Source: Heliocidaris erythrogramma (lineage: Eukaryota > Echinodermata > Echinoidea > Camarodonta > Echinometridae). From it: DNA of 64,000 bases. Within the stretch, counting starts at the first letter, position 1; each line of letters begins with the position of its first letter. The notes below the pieces were generated by a model. The model saw nothing but the letters and a program-made list of their open reading frames with translations, was not told the DNA's origin and did no database searches. The stretch spans positions 29,836,534 to 29,900,533 of the forward strand of contig CM046858.1 of NCBI GenBank assembly GCA_025617745.1, given 5' to 3'. The position numbers and the translations under genes were made by a program. Positions 32,796 to 42,255 of the stretch are shown here, piece after piece.

Positions 32796-33039
32796 ATGCC
32801 TAATCGGTGTATAGTTGCGGGCTGTAGCAAGACCCCTAAAGATGGTGTAAGCCTACATCATTTACCTAAAGATGAAAATCTACGGAAATTGTGGGTCGCA
32901 AATGTAAAGCTCACGCGGGCAGAGTGGCAAGGGCCGGCCAAGTGAGTGGAGTACAATCTGCAGCGATCACTTTGCCGAAGATGATTTTGAGGATCCTGGC
33001 CTGTATTCCGAATTTGGCATGAAGAGAAGGATAAGCTAG
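32796..33039 (+). pseudogene. THAP zinc-finger domain, frameshifted
   Basis: ATG at 32796 starts MPNRCIVAGCSKTPKDGVSL, then LPKDENLRKLWVANVKLTR. Near 32935 the frame shifts by one base; the next frame continues PSEWSTICSDHFAEDDFEDP and ends MKRRIS with a stop at 33037. All zinc ligands (C-x4-C, C-x2-H) and the Pro and Trp marks are present across the two frames. It probably formed the DNA-binding N-terminus of a Kolobok-type transposase; no catalytic part is visible downstream. Confidence 0.78.
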
Positions 33040-33127
33040 CTGAAAGATTCAGCTATTCCAACGATCAGACTTGGAGTCAAGTCTTCTAATCTGTTTTTCA
33101 ACGACAACAGCTGCAGCAGCTTCACCC

Positions 33128-33209
33128 GTAGACCGAAACTCGTTAGACTCGTAGACTCGCTCGTTAGCTAAGACGACCTAACGAACGAGAGACAGCATTT
33201 TCGGTCTAC
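33128..33209. repeat. Palindromic insertion A between TTCACCC repeats
   Basis: 82 bp with ends GTAGACCGAAA and TTTCGGTCTAC, and an inner TCGTTAG/CTAACGA pair. TTCACCC flanks it on both sides (33121-33127, 33210-33216). Confidence 0.85.
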
Positions 33210-33216
33210 TTCACCC

Positions 33217-33260
33217 GTAACTCCAGGGAGCTCCAACGCGTTGGAGCTCACCGGAGTTAC
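33217..33260. repeat. Palindromic insertion B between TTCACCC repeats
   Basis: 44 bp: GTAACTCC, AGG, then GAGCTCCAACG and its exact complement, ACC, then GGAGTTAC. It shares TTCACCC with insertion A and has its own copy on the right (33261-33267). Confidence 0.92.
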
Positions 33261-34116
33261 TTCACCCACGGCCCTTCACCGTATTCTGCGAGGGGTTCAA
33301 ACATATAATATGGTCGAATTTCCCCTTGCCACTCGAGCTTCTTTGCCTTCGGGGTCTGATATATCATCTGCCAGTAAATCAGAGTTCGTATCTGCATGGC
33401 TCAGAAAAGTCCTCCAACTCGGTATCGCGGGCACTTTTCCTCTCTCTATATATAAGTTACTCGAATTCAGCCAAAATCTAAGTCAGTACTAATGTACTAT
33501 GTAAAGCGAAGTAAAAAAAAAAACCGTAAGTGAAATAAACAAAACAAAAGCGTTCACCAGTCGCTATGTACGAGGGGAACATAGTCACTGCCGTACTAAA
33601 GATGTGTAGGACATTGTAGAATCATACTGAGACGCATAAAACGGCTGTGCACGCGTTTATGACCAATGCAAAACTTTCGTTCGGCAAGCTCAGATGGATG
33701 AGAACATTGTTCAAAAGAAAAGCTAAAAAACAAAACAAGAGCTGTATATTTGGGCAAAAGCGTTTTCTGATCTTGTAGAAAATATATTGCTAATGATTAT
33801 TCACTCCTAAGATTATATTGATTAATTTCCTATTTTCATAAATTGTCCGTTGAACAGAGGGGTCAAATACCGCATTCTGTGTACAATATTATATGCTGCA
33901 GCCTGCAGATCTTGTGCCTCTTACTTTTCATACGTCACTTGGGGGTTAGCCAATCAGCTCACGAGTTTTAAGGAATGGTCCCAAAACCTCTACTTTTTCC
34001 CCTTTTTCGCCAAAACGAGACATAATTTGGACAATCGATTGGCAGATTCGTGATTAGAAGGCAAAACTACATGGAAAGAGCACCCATTTTTTCTCTAATT
34101 TAGTCAACCTTTAATA

Positions 34117-34335
34117 AATTTGTCATTCCTTGACAAAGGGCTATGCCCGAAATATCGGATAATTGACATCTCTACGGTTTTTTGATTTATATTTGTCTTT
34201 TATATTTCCCTATATGCTATATATTTTAGAAAGTGTTCTGCGTCGGTTTAGGTAAACTATACGTAGAAAAGACAAATATAAATAAAAAAACCGTAGAGAT
34301 GTCAATTATCCGATATTTCGGGCATAGCCCTTTGT

Positions 34336-34345
<10 letters not shown>
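34117..34345. repeat. PLE 2 terminal inverted arms
   Basis: The left arm CTTGACAAAGGGCTATGCCC...TACGGTTTTTTGAT (34127-34200) is repeated in inverse at about 34262-34337 around a non-paired centre with TTCTGCGTCGGTTT. The GGGC/GCCC stem and GAAA are hammerhead-like, but the first strand is TTGACAA, not CTGATGA. (TA)n follows to 34371. Confidence 0.82.
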
Positions 34346-34374
<29 letters not shown>

Positions 34375-34829
34375 AACAGACGATTGGTACTACAAAACTT
34401 AAAGATAACATTTAAAAAATTCATAGTGACGAAGCTTTTCGACCTGCACTCATCGGATAAAAATGTTATCTATGTATATACTGTATATCATATTATGCTA
34501 GTTTTGAAACGGAAAACTAAATCAAATCAAATCAAATCAAATATTCCATTTAAGTAGCATACAACTTATGATGACCGAGACCCAGAAATTCGTCCAAAAT
34601 CGATGTGATAGTCATGCTGCAAAAGTTTTAAAATTAATCACATTTACATGATGAATGTTTGGCAAAGGCCGGTTCAATGATGATTGAAATATAATGATGT
34701 ACGACGTCCCATATGCACCTGTGGAGAAAGGACTGCTAAGCCAGGACGCCTATAAAGAAAAGAATGCGAAGAGATTATAGTCATCAAGTCACCAAGTGAC
34801 ATTCCCATCAGCACCCTGGAACCACATGG

Positions 34830-35710
34830 ACCCCCCCCCCCCAAGTTCAGCGTCTAAAAAAATCTAAATTCAAATTAAAATCAAATTGGATTTATCATCA
34901 TCCCATATCATCATCACATGACCCTTCCCTCTTGCCAAAAAACCCAGGTACTCCTCTTTGCCCACACTGAGAGCTACACAATGTGAAGTAAAATACGATC
35001 AGAGGTGAAGATGAACCACCCAAGTCTGTTTCTTTGGTCGCTCATAAAATTTGAAAACAAGATCGTTCGAACAGCGAAAAACTTCATGTTTCAGCAGCTA
35101 GATTCATGAATACCCTCTTTCGGGGCAGCGGGATGTCCGCCCGGGGGGGGGGGGGGGGCACTCACATATAATTTCACACATGTATGTGCCGCTGTGACGT
35201 CCCCCATTTTCAACCTTCTCGGGCCGCTCCCATGATATGCCCCCCCCCCCCCCAAGTTCAGCGTCCCACATTCAAATTCAAATCCAAATTAAAATTAAAA
35301 TCAAATTGACTGAAATAGAATCGTGACATCATAGGATTATCATCACCCCATATCATCCCATATCATCATCACATGACCCTTCCCTCTTGCCAAAACACCC
35401 AGGTACTCCTCTTTGCCCACATTGACACCTACAAAATGTGAAGTAGAAATACCATCAGAGGTGAAGATGAGCCACCCAAGTCTGTTTCTTTGGTCGCTCT
35501 TAAAATTTGAAAACAAGATCGTTCGAACAACGCAAAACTTCATGTTTCAGCAGCTAGATTCATGAATACCCTCTTTCGGGGCAGCGGGATGTCCGCCCGG
35601 GGGGGGGGGGGGGGGGGGGCACTCACATTTAATGTCACACATGTATGTGCCGCTGTGACGTCCCCCATTTTCAACCTTTGCGGGCCGCTCCCAAGATATG
35701 CGATTTCCAC
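34830..35710 (+). repeat. Two-unit tandem duplication with paired C and G runs
   Basis: Unit 1 (about 34830-35238) and unit 2 (about 35239-35710) match from CCAAGTTCAGCGTC through GGGATGTCCGCCC-Gn to GGGCCGCTCCCA. Unit 2 has about 45 extra bp near 35267-35330. Each unit starts with a C run and holds a G run of 17-22. The repeat period changes from 411 to 456 bp across the unit because of the extra segment. Confidence 0.88.
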
Positions 35711-36676
35711 TAACCGCACCTCGATTGGCTTCCGACTCACTCCCTAGATATGAGAAAACAATGCCAACGGCCCATTGTCCGGGAACGGTCGCTCCCTAGA
35801 TGATAAGGTGCAGAAAATTGAGTGCTAAAAGTAAGTGCTGAATGTTTGGACGCTCGTTTTACACTTCAAGTGCTGACCAACGTCCCGTGATTTTAGCACC
35901 TGCACAATTCTGTGCTAATAAGCGATTTCGCATTAGGATTTGCGCATGAGCAGATAAAGGTCATTTGACATAAACTGGCATGTTCGTTTAAGATGCACTG
36001 AGATAAGCATTGACTGTGTAATGATTATTCAAATATTCATTTAATTATACTTTTCATTAAACCCACTGAAAAGCAACAAAGTGTTCATTGCTGGTTGGTA
36101 TTTGATAGTCTGCCAAATGATAGCCAACTTGCAAACAACAAGTGTTCATTGACGTGCTATTCTAGTCACCTGGTATACGATGTCTTTCTTTCATAGAGTT
36201 TGAATTCTGTAGGTTGCTATGTCGTGCAAGCTTACGTATTATCTTTCTTTGAAAAGAAGCCTATCGTAATGAAAATAGGGAAAGGTCGTTTGCGAAAAGT
36301 TGCTCATGGGCCAATTACGAAATCGCTTATTACGCAACTGTAGTGCAAGAGCCATCATCTGCTGCACAGGCATGGCGTGGTAAGTAAAAATTTAAGACAT
36401 TAAATTTAGAACTTCTGTAATTTTATGCGAATAATGGTATCAAATAATATGATATTTACATTAATTTTCGTGGTAGTGGATATGAAACACGATGAAAAGC
36501 AATGAAATTGAAATGCCGTGTTTCAGCATGTGTGGTGTGTCCAACCGTCTACAGTACGCGTTGTCGTTGACATGAAAATTGTTGATCATGCGGGGTCAGC
36601 CAGGCATGGGGCACGATCGACCGCGCCGGCCGGGCCCGGGAAGTTTGGAAGGCGGTGTGTGTACTTTTTTTTCGTC
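35711..36676. other. Non-coding stretch, partly AGCACTT-like
   Basis: About 35815-35925 has TGAGTGCTAAAAGTAAGTGC and related half-sites, a distant relative of the AGCACTT repeats. The rest is unassigned. Confidence 0.4.
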
Positions 36677-37208
36677 ACGATTGTGGATTGCCGAAATGGA
36701 ACAATTAAACCTCCGAAATTGCCACTTCTTGGTCTAAAGTAATTCTCAGTTGATTTAATCCACATGTCATGGTTTTAGTCCACATCATCAATGTATACAG
36801 CCAGTTCATATCAATCAGAAAAAATAAAATCTAGACCTTAGTGTAGGGCTGTTTAACAGACTATAGAAGAGTGAGTTTTCAGCACTACAAGTGTGATTTT
36901 GTGCATACTGTTTGTGTGTGTTTTTTAGCACTATATTGGGTGCACTAGTAGTGCCATTTTGGGGGCTCTAAAATTGGTTATTTAATGCACTAGAAGTGTT
37001 GTTTTTGCGTGCTGCATGCGTCTAATAGCACCAGAAGTGTAAAAAGGCTTTCACTTAAAGTGTTTAAAGTAGCAGTTGGACTGGTGTTGAATTATAGCAC
37101 TTGTACAAGTGCTACTTTAGTACAATTTGTGCAGTCCCTATGCGTGCCCTTACAGGTGCTGCCTCCAAATCTTAAGGTGCTAAAAATAGCACTTGATTTT
37201 TTAGAGTG
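36677..37208 (+). repeat. AGCACTT-rich dispersed repeat, copy 3 (uninterrupted)
   Basis: Colinear with 7692-8391 but without the 161-bp palindromic MITE, so it serves as the empty-site reference. Ends TTTTTTAGAGTG next to TA. Confidence 0.8.
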
Positions 37209-37388
37209 TAATGGGATATAGGGCTAATAGGATGTAGAACGGGAGAATGGGACTAGGACCAATGTGATATTACAATGAGATATGGGTCAAATTTGATGTA
37301 GGATTATAGACGGTTTCAGAAATAACTATACTGCCCTCTGCTATATGCAGGCCTGTCCTATAGTTACCGAATCATAAGATAAAAACTA

Positions 37389-38203
37389 CACTAAAGGAAA
37401 AAAGAAACTTATAAAAGTTCAAGAGATCACCAAATTAAATTCTCTGCATGGAAATGTACCAAATTTGGATATAATGTTGATTCAATGCATGGCTTTAAAT
37501 GACAGTCAATAACAAAAAGTTTTCTTCAATGCCACAAAAGAAATGTGCACTGAAACAAAGGACTCTCTAATCCCAAAGTCACAAAGATAAACTGCAGTCT
37601 TGTACACCATATGCATGTCAATGAATGAAACAAAAGAATTTCAAAAGGGATTTGCACCCCTCGAGCAAGAGGATATTGATGTTCTGCCATGGTTCGCCCG
37701 TTCACCAGACCTTTCCCCAATTGAACATCTCTGGGAAGAGCTTGGTCGACGTGTGTCAAGGCGTGACAATCAACCCATCAATAGGGAGACGCTCATTGCA
37801 GCACTGCAAGAGGAATGGAACAATGTTCCCCAGGCTACCATCGCGAATCTGATCGGAAGCATGCGAAGACGGTGTACAGCTTGCCAGCAAGCTAGAGGTG
37901 GACATACTGGCTATTAATCTGTTTGGATATGAACTTGCAAATCCCTTTTGAAATTCTTTTGTTTCATTCATTGACATGCATATGGTGTACAAGGCTGCAG
38001 TTTATCTTTGTGACTTTGGGATTAGAGAGTCCTTTGTTTCAGTGCACATTTCTTTTGTGGCATTGAAGAAAACTTTTTGTTATTGACTGTCATTTAAAGC
38101 CATGCATTGAATCAACATTATATCCAAATTTGGTACATTTCCATGCAGAGAATTTAATTTGGTGATCTCTTGAACTTTTATAAGTTTCTTTTTTCCTTTA
38201 GTG
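37389..38203 (+). mobile_element. Tc1/mariner-type internally deleted element, copy B (complete)
   Basis: 815 bp bounded by CACTAAAGG and CCTTTAGTG with TA on each side. Inverted repeats of about 268 bp (37389-37656, 37936-38203) flank a transposase remnant. It ends only 24 bp before the exon at 38228, so the element supplies most of that exon's upstream pyrimidine tract (TTTCTTTTTTCCTTTAG). Confidence 0.9.
37657..37917 (+). pseudogene. Tc1-like transposase C-terminal remnant, open copy
   Basis: Reads PLEQEDIDVLPWFARSPDLS, PIEHLWEELGRRVSRRDNQP and ends RRCTACQQARGGHTGY. The catalytic Glu (PIEH) is present; the DNA-binding domain and both catalytic Asp are deleted. The open frame extends into the inverted repeat (MYTICMSMNETKEF), which is a shadow and not transposase. 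Confidence 0.88.
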
Positions 38204-38227
38204 TACATTTGTCTTTTCTCTCTGAAG

Positions 38228-38500
38228 GCGCGAAGATCTTTTGGAACGAGCGGACGAATCTTGGAATGAGCATCATCAAGATGGCGGAGCTGGATGGCAC
38301 CTTGGTTGATCAGATTTGGGAGGAGAAATCCGTCTACCCGTACCTGATTTCTCATAGCGGATGGCTTGTAAGATACGACCTAGAGTCCCTCCATTTCTGG
38401 TACGCCCGAATCCTCGACTATGTCAGCAGTTCAAGAAGGCGGTCGCGGCGTGATTGGGCGTGGAAGTCTACGCTGGTTCCTAAATTTTATGCCGTCAGCA
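38228..38500 (+). CDS. Secreted EGF/YWTD-repeat protein, exon 7
   Basis: Starts after CTGAAG and ends at GTATGT, 273 nt, phase 1 in and out; the join with exon 6 gives VDDASAKIFWNERTN. KIFWNERTNLGMSIIKMAEL and DGTLVDQIWE match a YWTD blade (FW, then I-x-x-x-x-LDGT). The later SSSRRRSRRDWAWKS stretch is basic and unusual for a propeller. No later exon was found, so the gene's end is unknown. Confidence 0.72.
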
Positions 38501-39189
38501 GTATGTTCTCAGTTTGAAGATCGTGGTTGAAGGGAAATTTAGCGTGAATGGAAATCTGTAAATTATACTCACTATTATCAGGAATTTGATTAGATCTATT
38601 AGGGTACTTAACGTTTACATACTCTCAAACATGAAAATAAAAAGGAGAGGAAAAGGAAGGGGGAAAAGAAGAAGGAAAAAAAAGGGGAAAACATTAAGAA
38701 ATTTATTAACAATTGCCTTTTCAACACACCATCAAATTCCGAGATTGAAAGACTTAATACAGACACTTACGTTCAGTCAATAATCCACTTGTTATAACGT
38801 CATAATAATTAAACAAAACTTCTCAACGTATAGTATTATTCACAAGGAATCATTGGTACTAAATTGTCCCTTTCTATTTCAACCTGATCTCGACTATCGT
38901 TGAGTTAATACAATAATTATACATGTATGTAAGGACGGAGAGATACTACCATGCACACTTTAAAGCCCGGCTTATACGAGGCGTAATTTTGATTGCATCA
39001 GTACCTGCGTTAATCGAGCCTGTGTAGGCAATTAACATGTACGCCAGTTTTTAGTTTTATATAAGTATTGTATGCACAGTGCACTTTCTAATCCCTTTTT
39101 AAACGATAACACTCTTGCATGACGCGTAAGAGATAATACCTACGGATAATACCAGTCACTGACGCGGTCCTAACACTACAAACACGATG

Positions 39190-39421
39190 ACAAAGAAAGC
39201 GGACAAAATATACAGCTCCTCATTGTACCCTCCACAATCGTTCTGGTAGACAAAAGAACATCCCTTCATTGCTATTATGTAAAATAAGTAAAAAAGGCGA
39301 ATATGCATGTGACATCTGTTCTACATATTTTTACATAATAGCAATGAAGGGATGTTCTATTGTCTACCAGAGCAAATGTGGAAGGTACAATGAGGAGCTA
39401 GAAATTTTGTCCGCTTCTTTG
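39190..39421. repeat. Long hairpin with about 90-bp arms
   Basis: The left arm (GCGGACAAAATATACAGCTC... to CATTGCTATTATGTAAAA) is complementary to the right arm (TTTTACATAATAGCAATG... to TTTTGTCCGC) with few mismatches. A 50-nt loop lies around 39300. A transcript would form a long dsRNA hairpin. Confidence 0.88.
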
Positions 39422-39600
39422 TTCGCCATGTTCATAGTGTAACGTCAGCTGGGCTTGACAAATTTGTTGAGTATAGTATTCTAATGCCAATTGAACACGA
39501 GACCTCATTTCGTATTACGTAGGACTGAGTCAATGACTGCACTGTCTTTGACGCATCATGTGAGAGACTCACACGCACGACGTCATTTCGATTGCGTTAT

Positions 39601-39974
39601 TAGGGACTTTTAGAAGCAGTGGACTAGTACTTCGTCCCAGTCGACTAATTCGCGCATGTCAACGTCGTCGACTGCCCATGTTGACTACAGTTCTGATCAT
39701 TTTAGATTTCACTCGACGTGTACGTACCGTCGACGTCAACCGGAAGTACACACTCAACGGATGAGCATAATAGTTGAGCTGTTCTGATGACGTCATATAC
39801 GTGAACCTCGTCGAAGATTTCGGAGCACCGCAAAAACGAAGTGAACACGTTCTCGATTTTGCAAGTCAGGGAGGAGGCCAGGGAGAGGGCGAGTGGCGCA
39901 TGGGCATGTGGCGTAGAATGATGTCCTTGCGTACCAGTCGACTAAGTGGACGTGCAATTCTAAAAGTCCCTAAT
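39601..39974. mobile_element. 374-bp MITE with AGGGACTTTTAGAA ends
   Basis: The inverted ends AGGGACTTTTAGAA and TTCTAAAAGTCCCT enclose GTCGAC-containing subterminal sites on both sides (CAGTCGACTAA left, CAGTCGACTAA right). The short flanks (TTATT, AATAT) leave the duplication unclear. Confidence 0.7.
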
Positions 39975-41154
39975 ATCTGCATGTAGACGAGTCAATTTAC
40001 GGAAAAAGTGCCCCAATCCCCACAAAAATACCTATATTTATTATTATTTGTAAAATGAACCTTTTTTTTACAAAAATGAAGTTCACTCTTGCTGTTTTTG
40101 AATAGTATACACTTGAAGAGTATATATATATATATATATCTATATATATAAAAGATGTGTAAAATTACATGCAGCACAATTTTTTTTTAAATTGAAGACC
40201 CAGTTATGCTAATTCGCATACAATTAAAGTGGCATAAATTAAAGTAAAAGGACATCATTTTTTCTCTCTCAGTATGAGCTTTTATAGTTGCTGCCACTAT
40301 CTACTGAAAAATACCCTTCCTAGGTCTTTTTGCAAGTAATTAGCGTGAAGAAAAGATTAAGAAATTCTAATGTCACACACGTGATCCAAAAACATGAAAA
40401 GTTTATGCTATTTGAAAAATACAATTTGGATAATGTATATTTCTCCTGTCATAAGCTAACTTGTATGTGTCCTCCATCTCACCAAATATTATTCCAAATA
40501 TGATTCATGTTCTTTAAATAGTAATGTGCAACCAACTTTGTCACACACGTGACCTGAATGCCAATGGGCAAGTGCATTTTTGCTATCCAAGATTGCAGCT
40601 GGCACCTTAAAGATAACTATAATCTACGAAAATGTTCATCCTTGAGATGTAAATGTAGTGTATATAACGAGGCTTTTGTGGTCGAGAATCTGTTCAAACA
40701 ATGTAAAATGTGTAATGGCGGTCAGAAAACCTTGAAATCTAAGATGCGGTGCAAAAAAAATATCCTATTATACATTTTGTTGTAACTAGATTTTGGCTAC
40801 TATTTTCAGTGAAAGTTGTGTAAAAGTATACTTTAGAGATAAAGTTATCCATTGGTATAAAAAGAAATATCATTAAGTATTACAAGCAAACCTGTTACCA
40901 TCCAAAATGGCCATCAATTTTCAGTCACTATATAGAGTTGAGATTAACTTTCTACAATATAGATACATTTTATTTTTTAGGTGTTAGTGTATTTTAGGGG
41001 AACAGGTATAAACTTGTGTTAAGACATTAGTTTGGTAGCCAGAAGGCTTTGCGCGGTCCGACATGGTCGACATCTTGGTCTCCGCATGCTTCTCAAAATA
41101 TGTTTTGGGTTATTCAAGCCAACATCCTGTAATCTGTGGCACACTGGAGCGGGT

Positions 41155-41237
41155 CCGCTCGCTATTCATAAGGACCACTATTCATAAAAAACACTATTCA
41201 TTTAACATGCGTTATGAATACCGGTCCTTATGACTAG
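41155..41237. repeat. Short palindromic element, copy 2
   Basis: The outer arms CGCTCGCTATTCATAAGGAC and complementary TAAGGACC/GGTCCTTATG and CTAGCGAG make it longer than copy 1 at 1097-1174, with the same internal CTATTCATTTAACA. Confidence 0.82.
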
Positions 41238-42255
41238 CGAGGTTATCCCCACTGGAGACCCCTGCTCCTCAAAATTTCATTCATTGATATATTTCTTTCG
41301 GGTTCTGCAAAAGTAGAAGGGTGTCCGCCAGGCCCTATCATAATTTATGCCCTATATTCCATTGGATGTGTTTTTCTCCAGAAATTTTCTTCACTCATCC
41401 GCTCATAGTCATAAAACTTTTGCAACATAAATAGATTTATACGATAGAGTTTAAATACAATTAAGTACTTATTTTTTAATCACTTTTTATGCCATCCTAT
41501 TCATGGGCATGTCTTATCTGCTACAAATCAACTATAGTCCCATGGCTTCCCGGTCCTTAAGGTATTTTAGGGGTTTTAATAACATTTCGACGCCATCTTT
41601 AATTTGAATGATTTTAACTTAAATATTAAACTGGTCTTACTGGATTCCCAACCCACTACCGTTAACGAGGTTAATGGCTAATGAATTTTACATGCCCCAC
41701 AACATCTTGGATCGCAAAATGGTGGCTATCTTGAAAATCATTTTTCATCTTGTATCCTGTCCAATTTGGCACTTTTTACTTGAATTGATGTCGGCGCTGG
41801 CGGCCATATCTTGGATACCTAAGTGGCTACAATGTTGCACATAAAGCATGTATAATATTCAATAACCACTTTTTTGTTCAAACACATTTTTACATTTTAA
41901 CTTAGCAACTACATCTGTACTGTATATAGTAACTCACTTCCGGTCGAATCACTCAGTTGGCGGCCATTTTGTATGCCATCATGGATTACCAGGTATCCTG
42001 ACTGCCAAAAATCATATTAGTCGAAAATGGATTTCTTGATCCCAATATAAAAAAATACATCTTTTGGCATGGGCAACGTCTTCAATACAAAGGCTACTCC
42101 TGTACTATGGATCATTCCACATCATCATTATATTGTTTGAAATGAAAATGCCGAATAAATAATAATGATATTAATAATGATGCGGATGATAACGATAATA
42201 ACAGTAATAGTGATAGTGATAACAATAATCATTCATAATAATCATAACAAAAATA

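Larger units (their letters stand above)
32415..34110 (+). mobile_element. Kolobok-like element with THAP gene, TTAA target duplication
   Basis: The termini are AGGGTCACTAAAAT (left) and the complement of AGGTTGACTAAAT (right), with TTAA immediately outside each (32411-32414, 34111-34114). TTAA targeting plus a THAP domain inside (32796-33039) is characteristic of the Kolobok superfamily. At 1.7 kb it is too short for a full transposase and none was recognised. The insert splits a PLE whose two halves join cleanly. Confidence 0.7.
31230..34345 (+). mobile_element. Penelope-like element 2, split by a Kolobok-like insertion
   Basis: The coding part 31230-32162 is followed by a pyrimidine tract and two TTTCTACGC[AG]ACCATTTTGCG units (about 32319-32383). 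The sequence is then interrupted at TTAA (32411) by a 1.7 kb insert and resumes at TTAA (34111) as AATAAATTTGTCATTCC, then TTGACAAAGGGCTATGCCCG. This matches, position for position in style, the end of the PLE at 3.4-5.4 kb. It ends in an inverted arm and (TA)n. The 5' part (RT palm) is missing. Confidence 0.75.

Noticed and set aside
34233..34415. Short frames over (TA)n giving YIYIYIYI repeats (also at 3184, 5163, 22692)
   Set aside because: Pure microsatellite translations.
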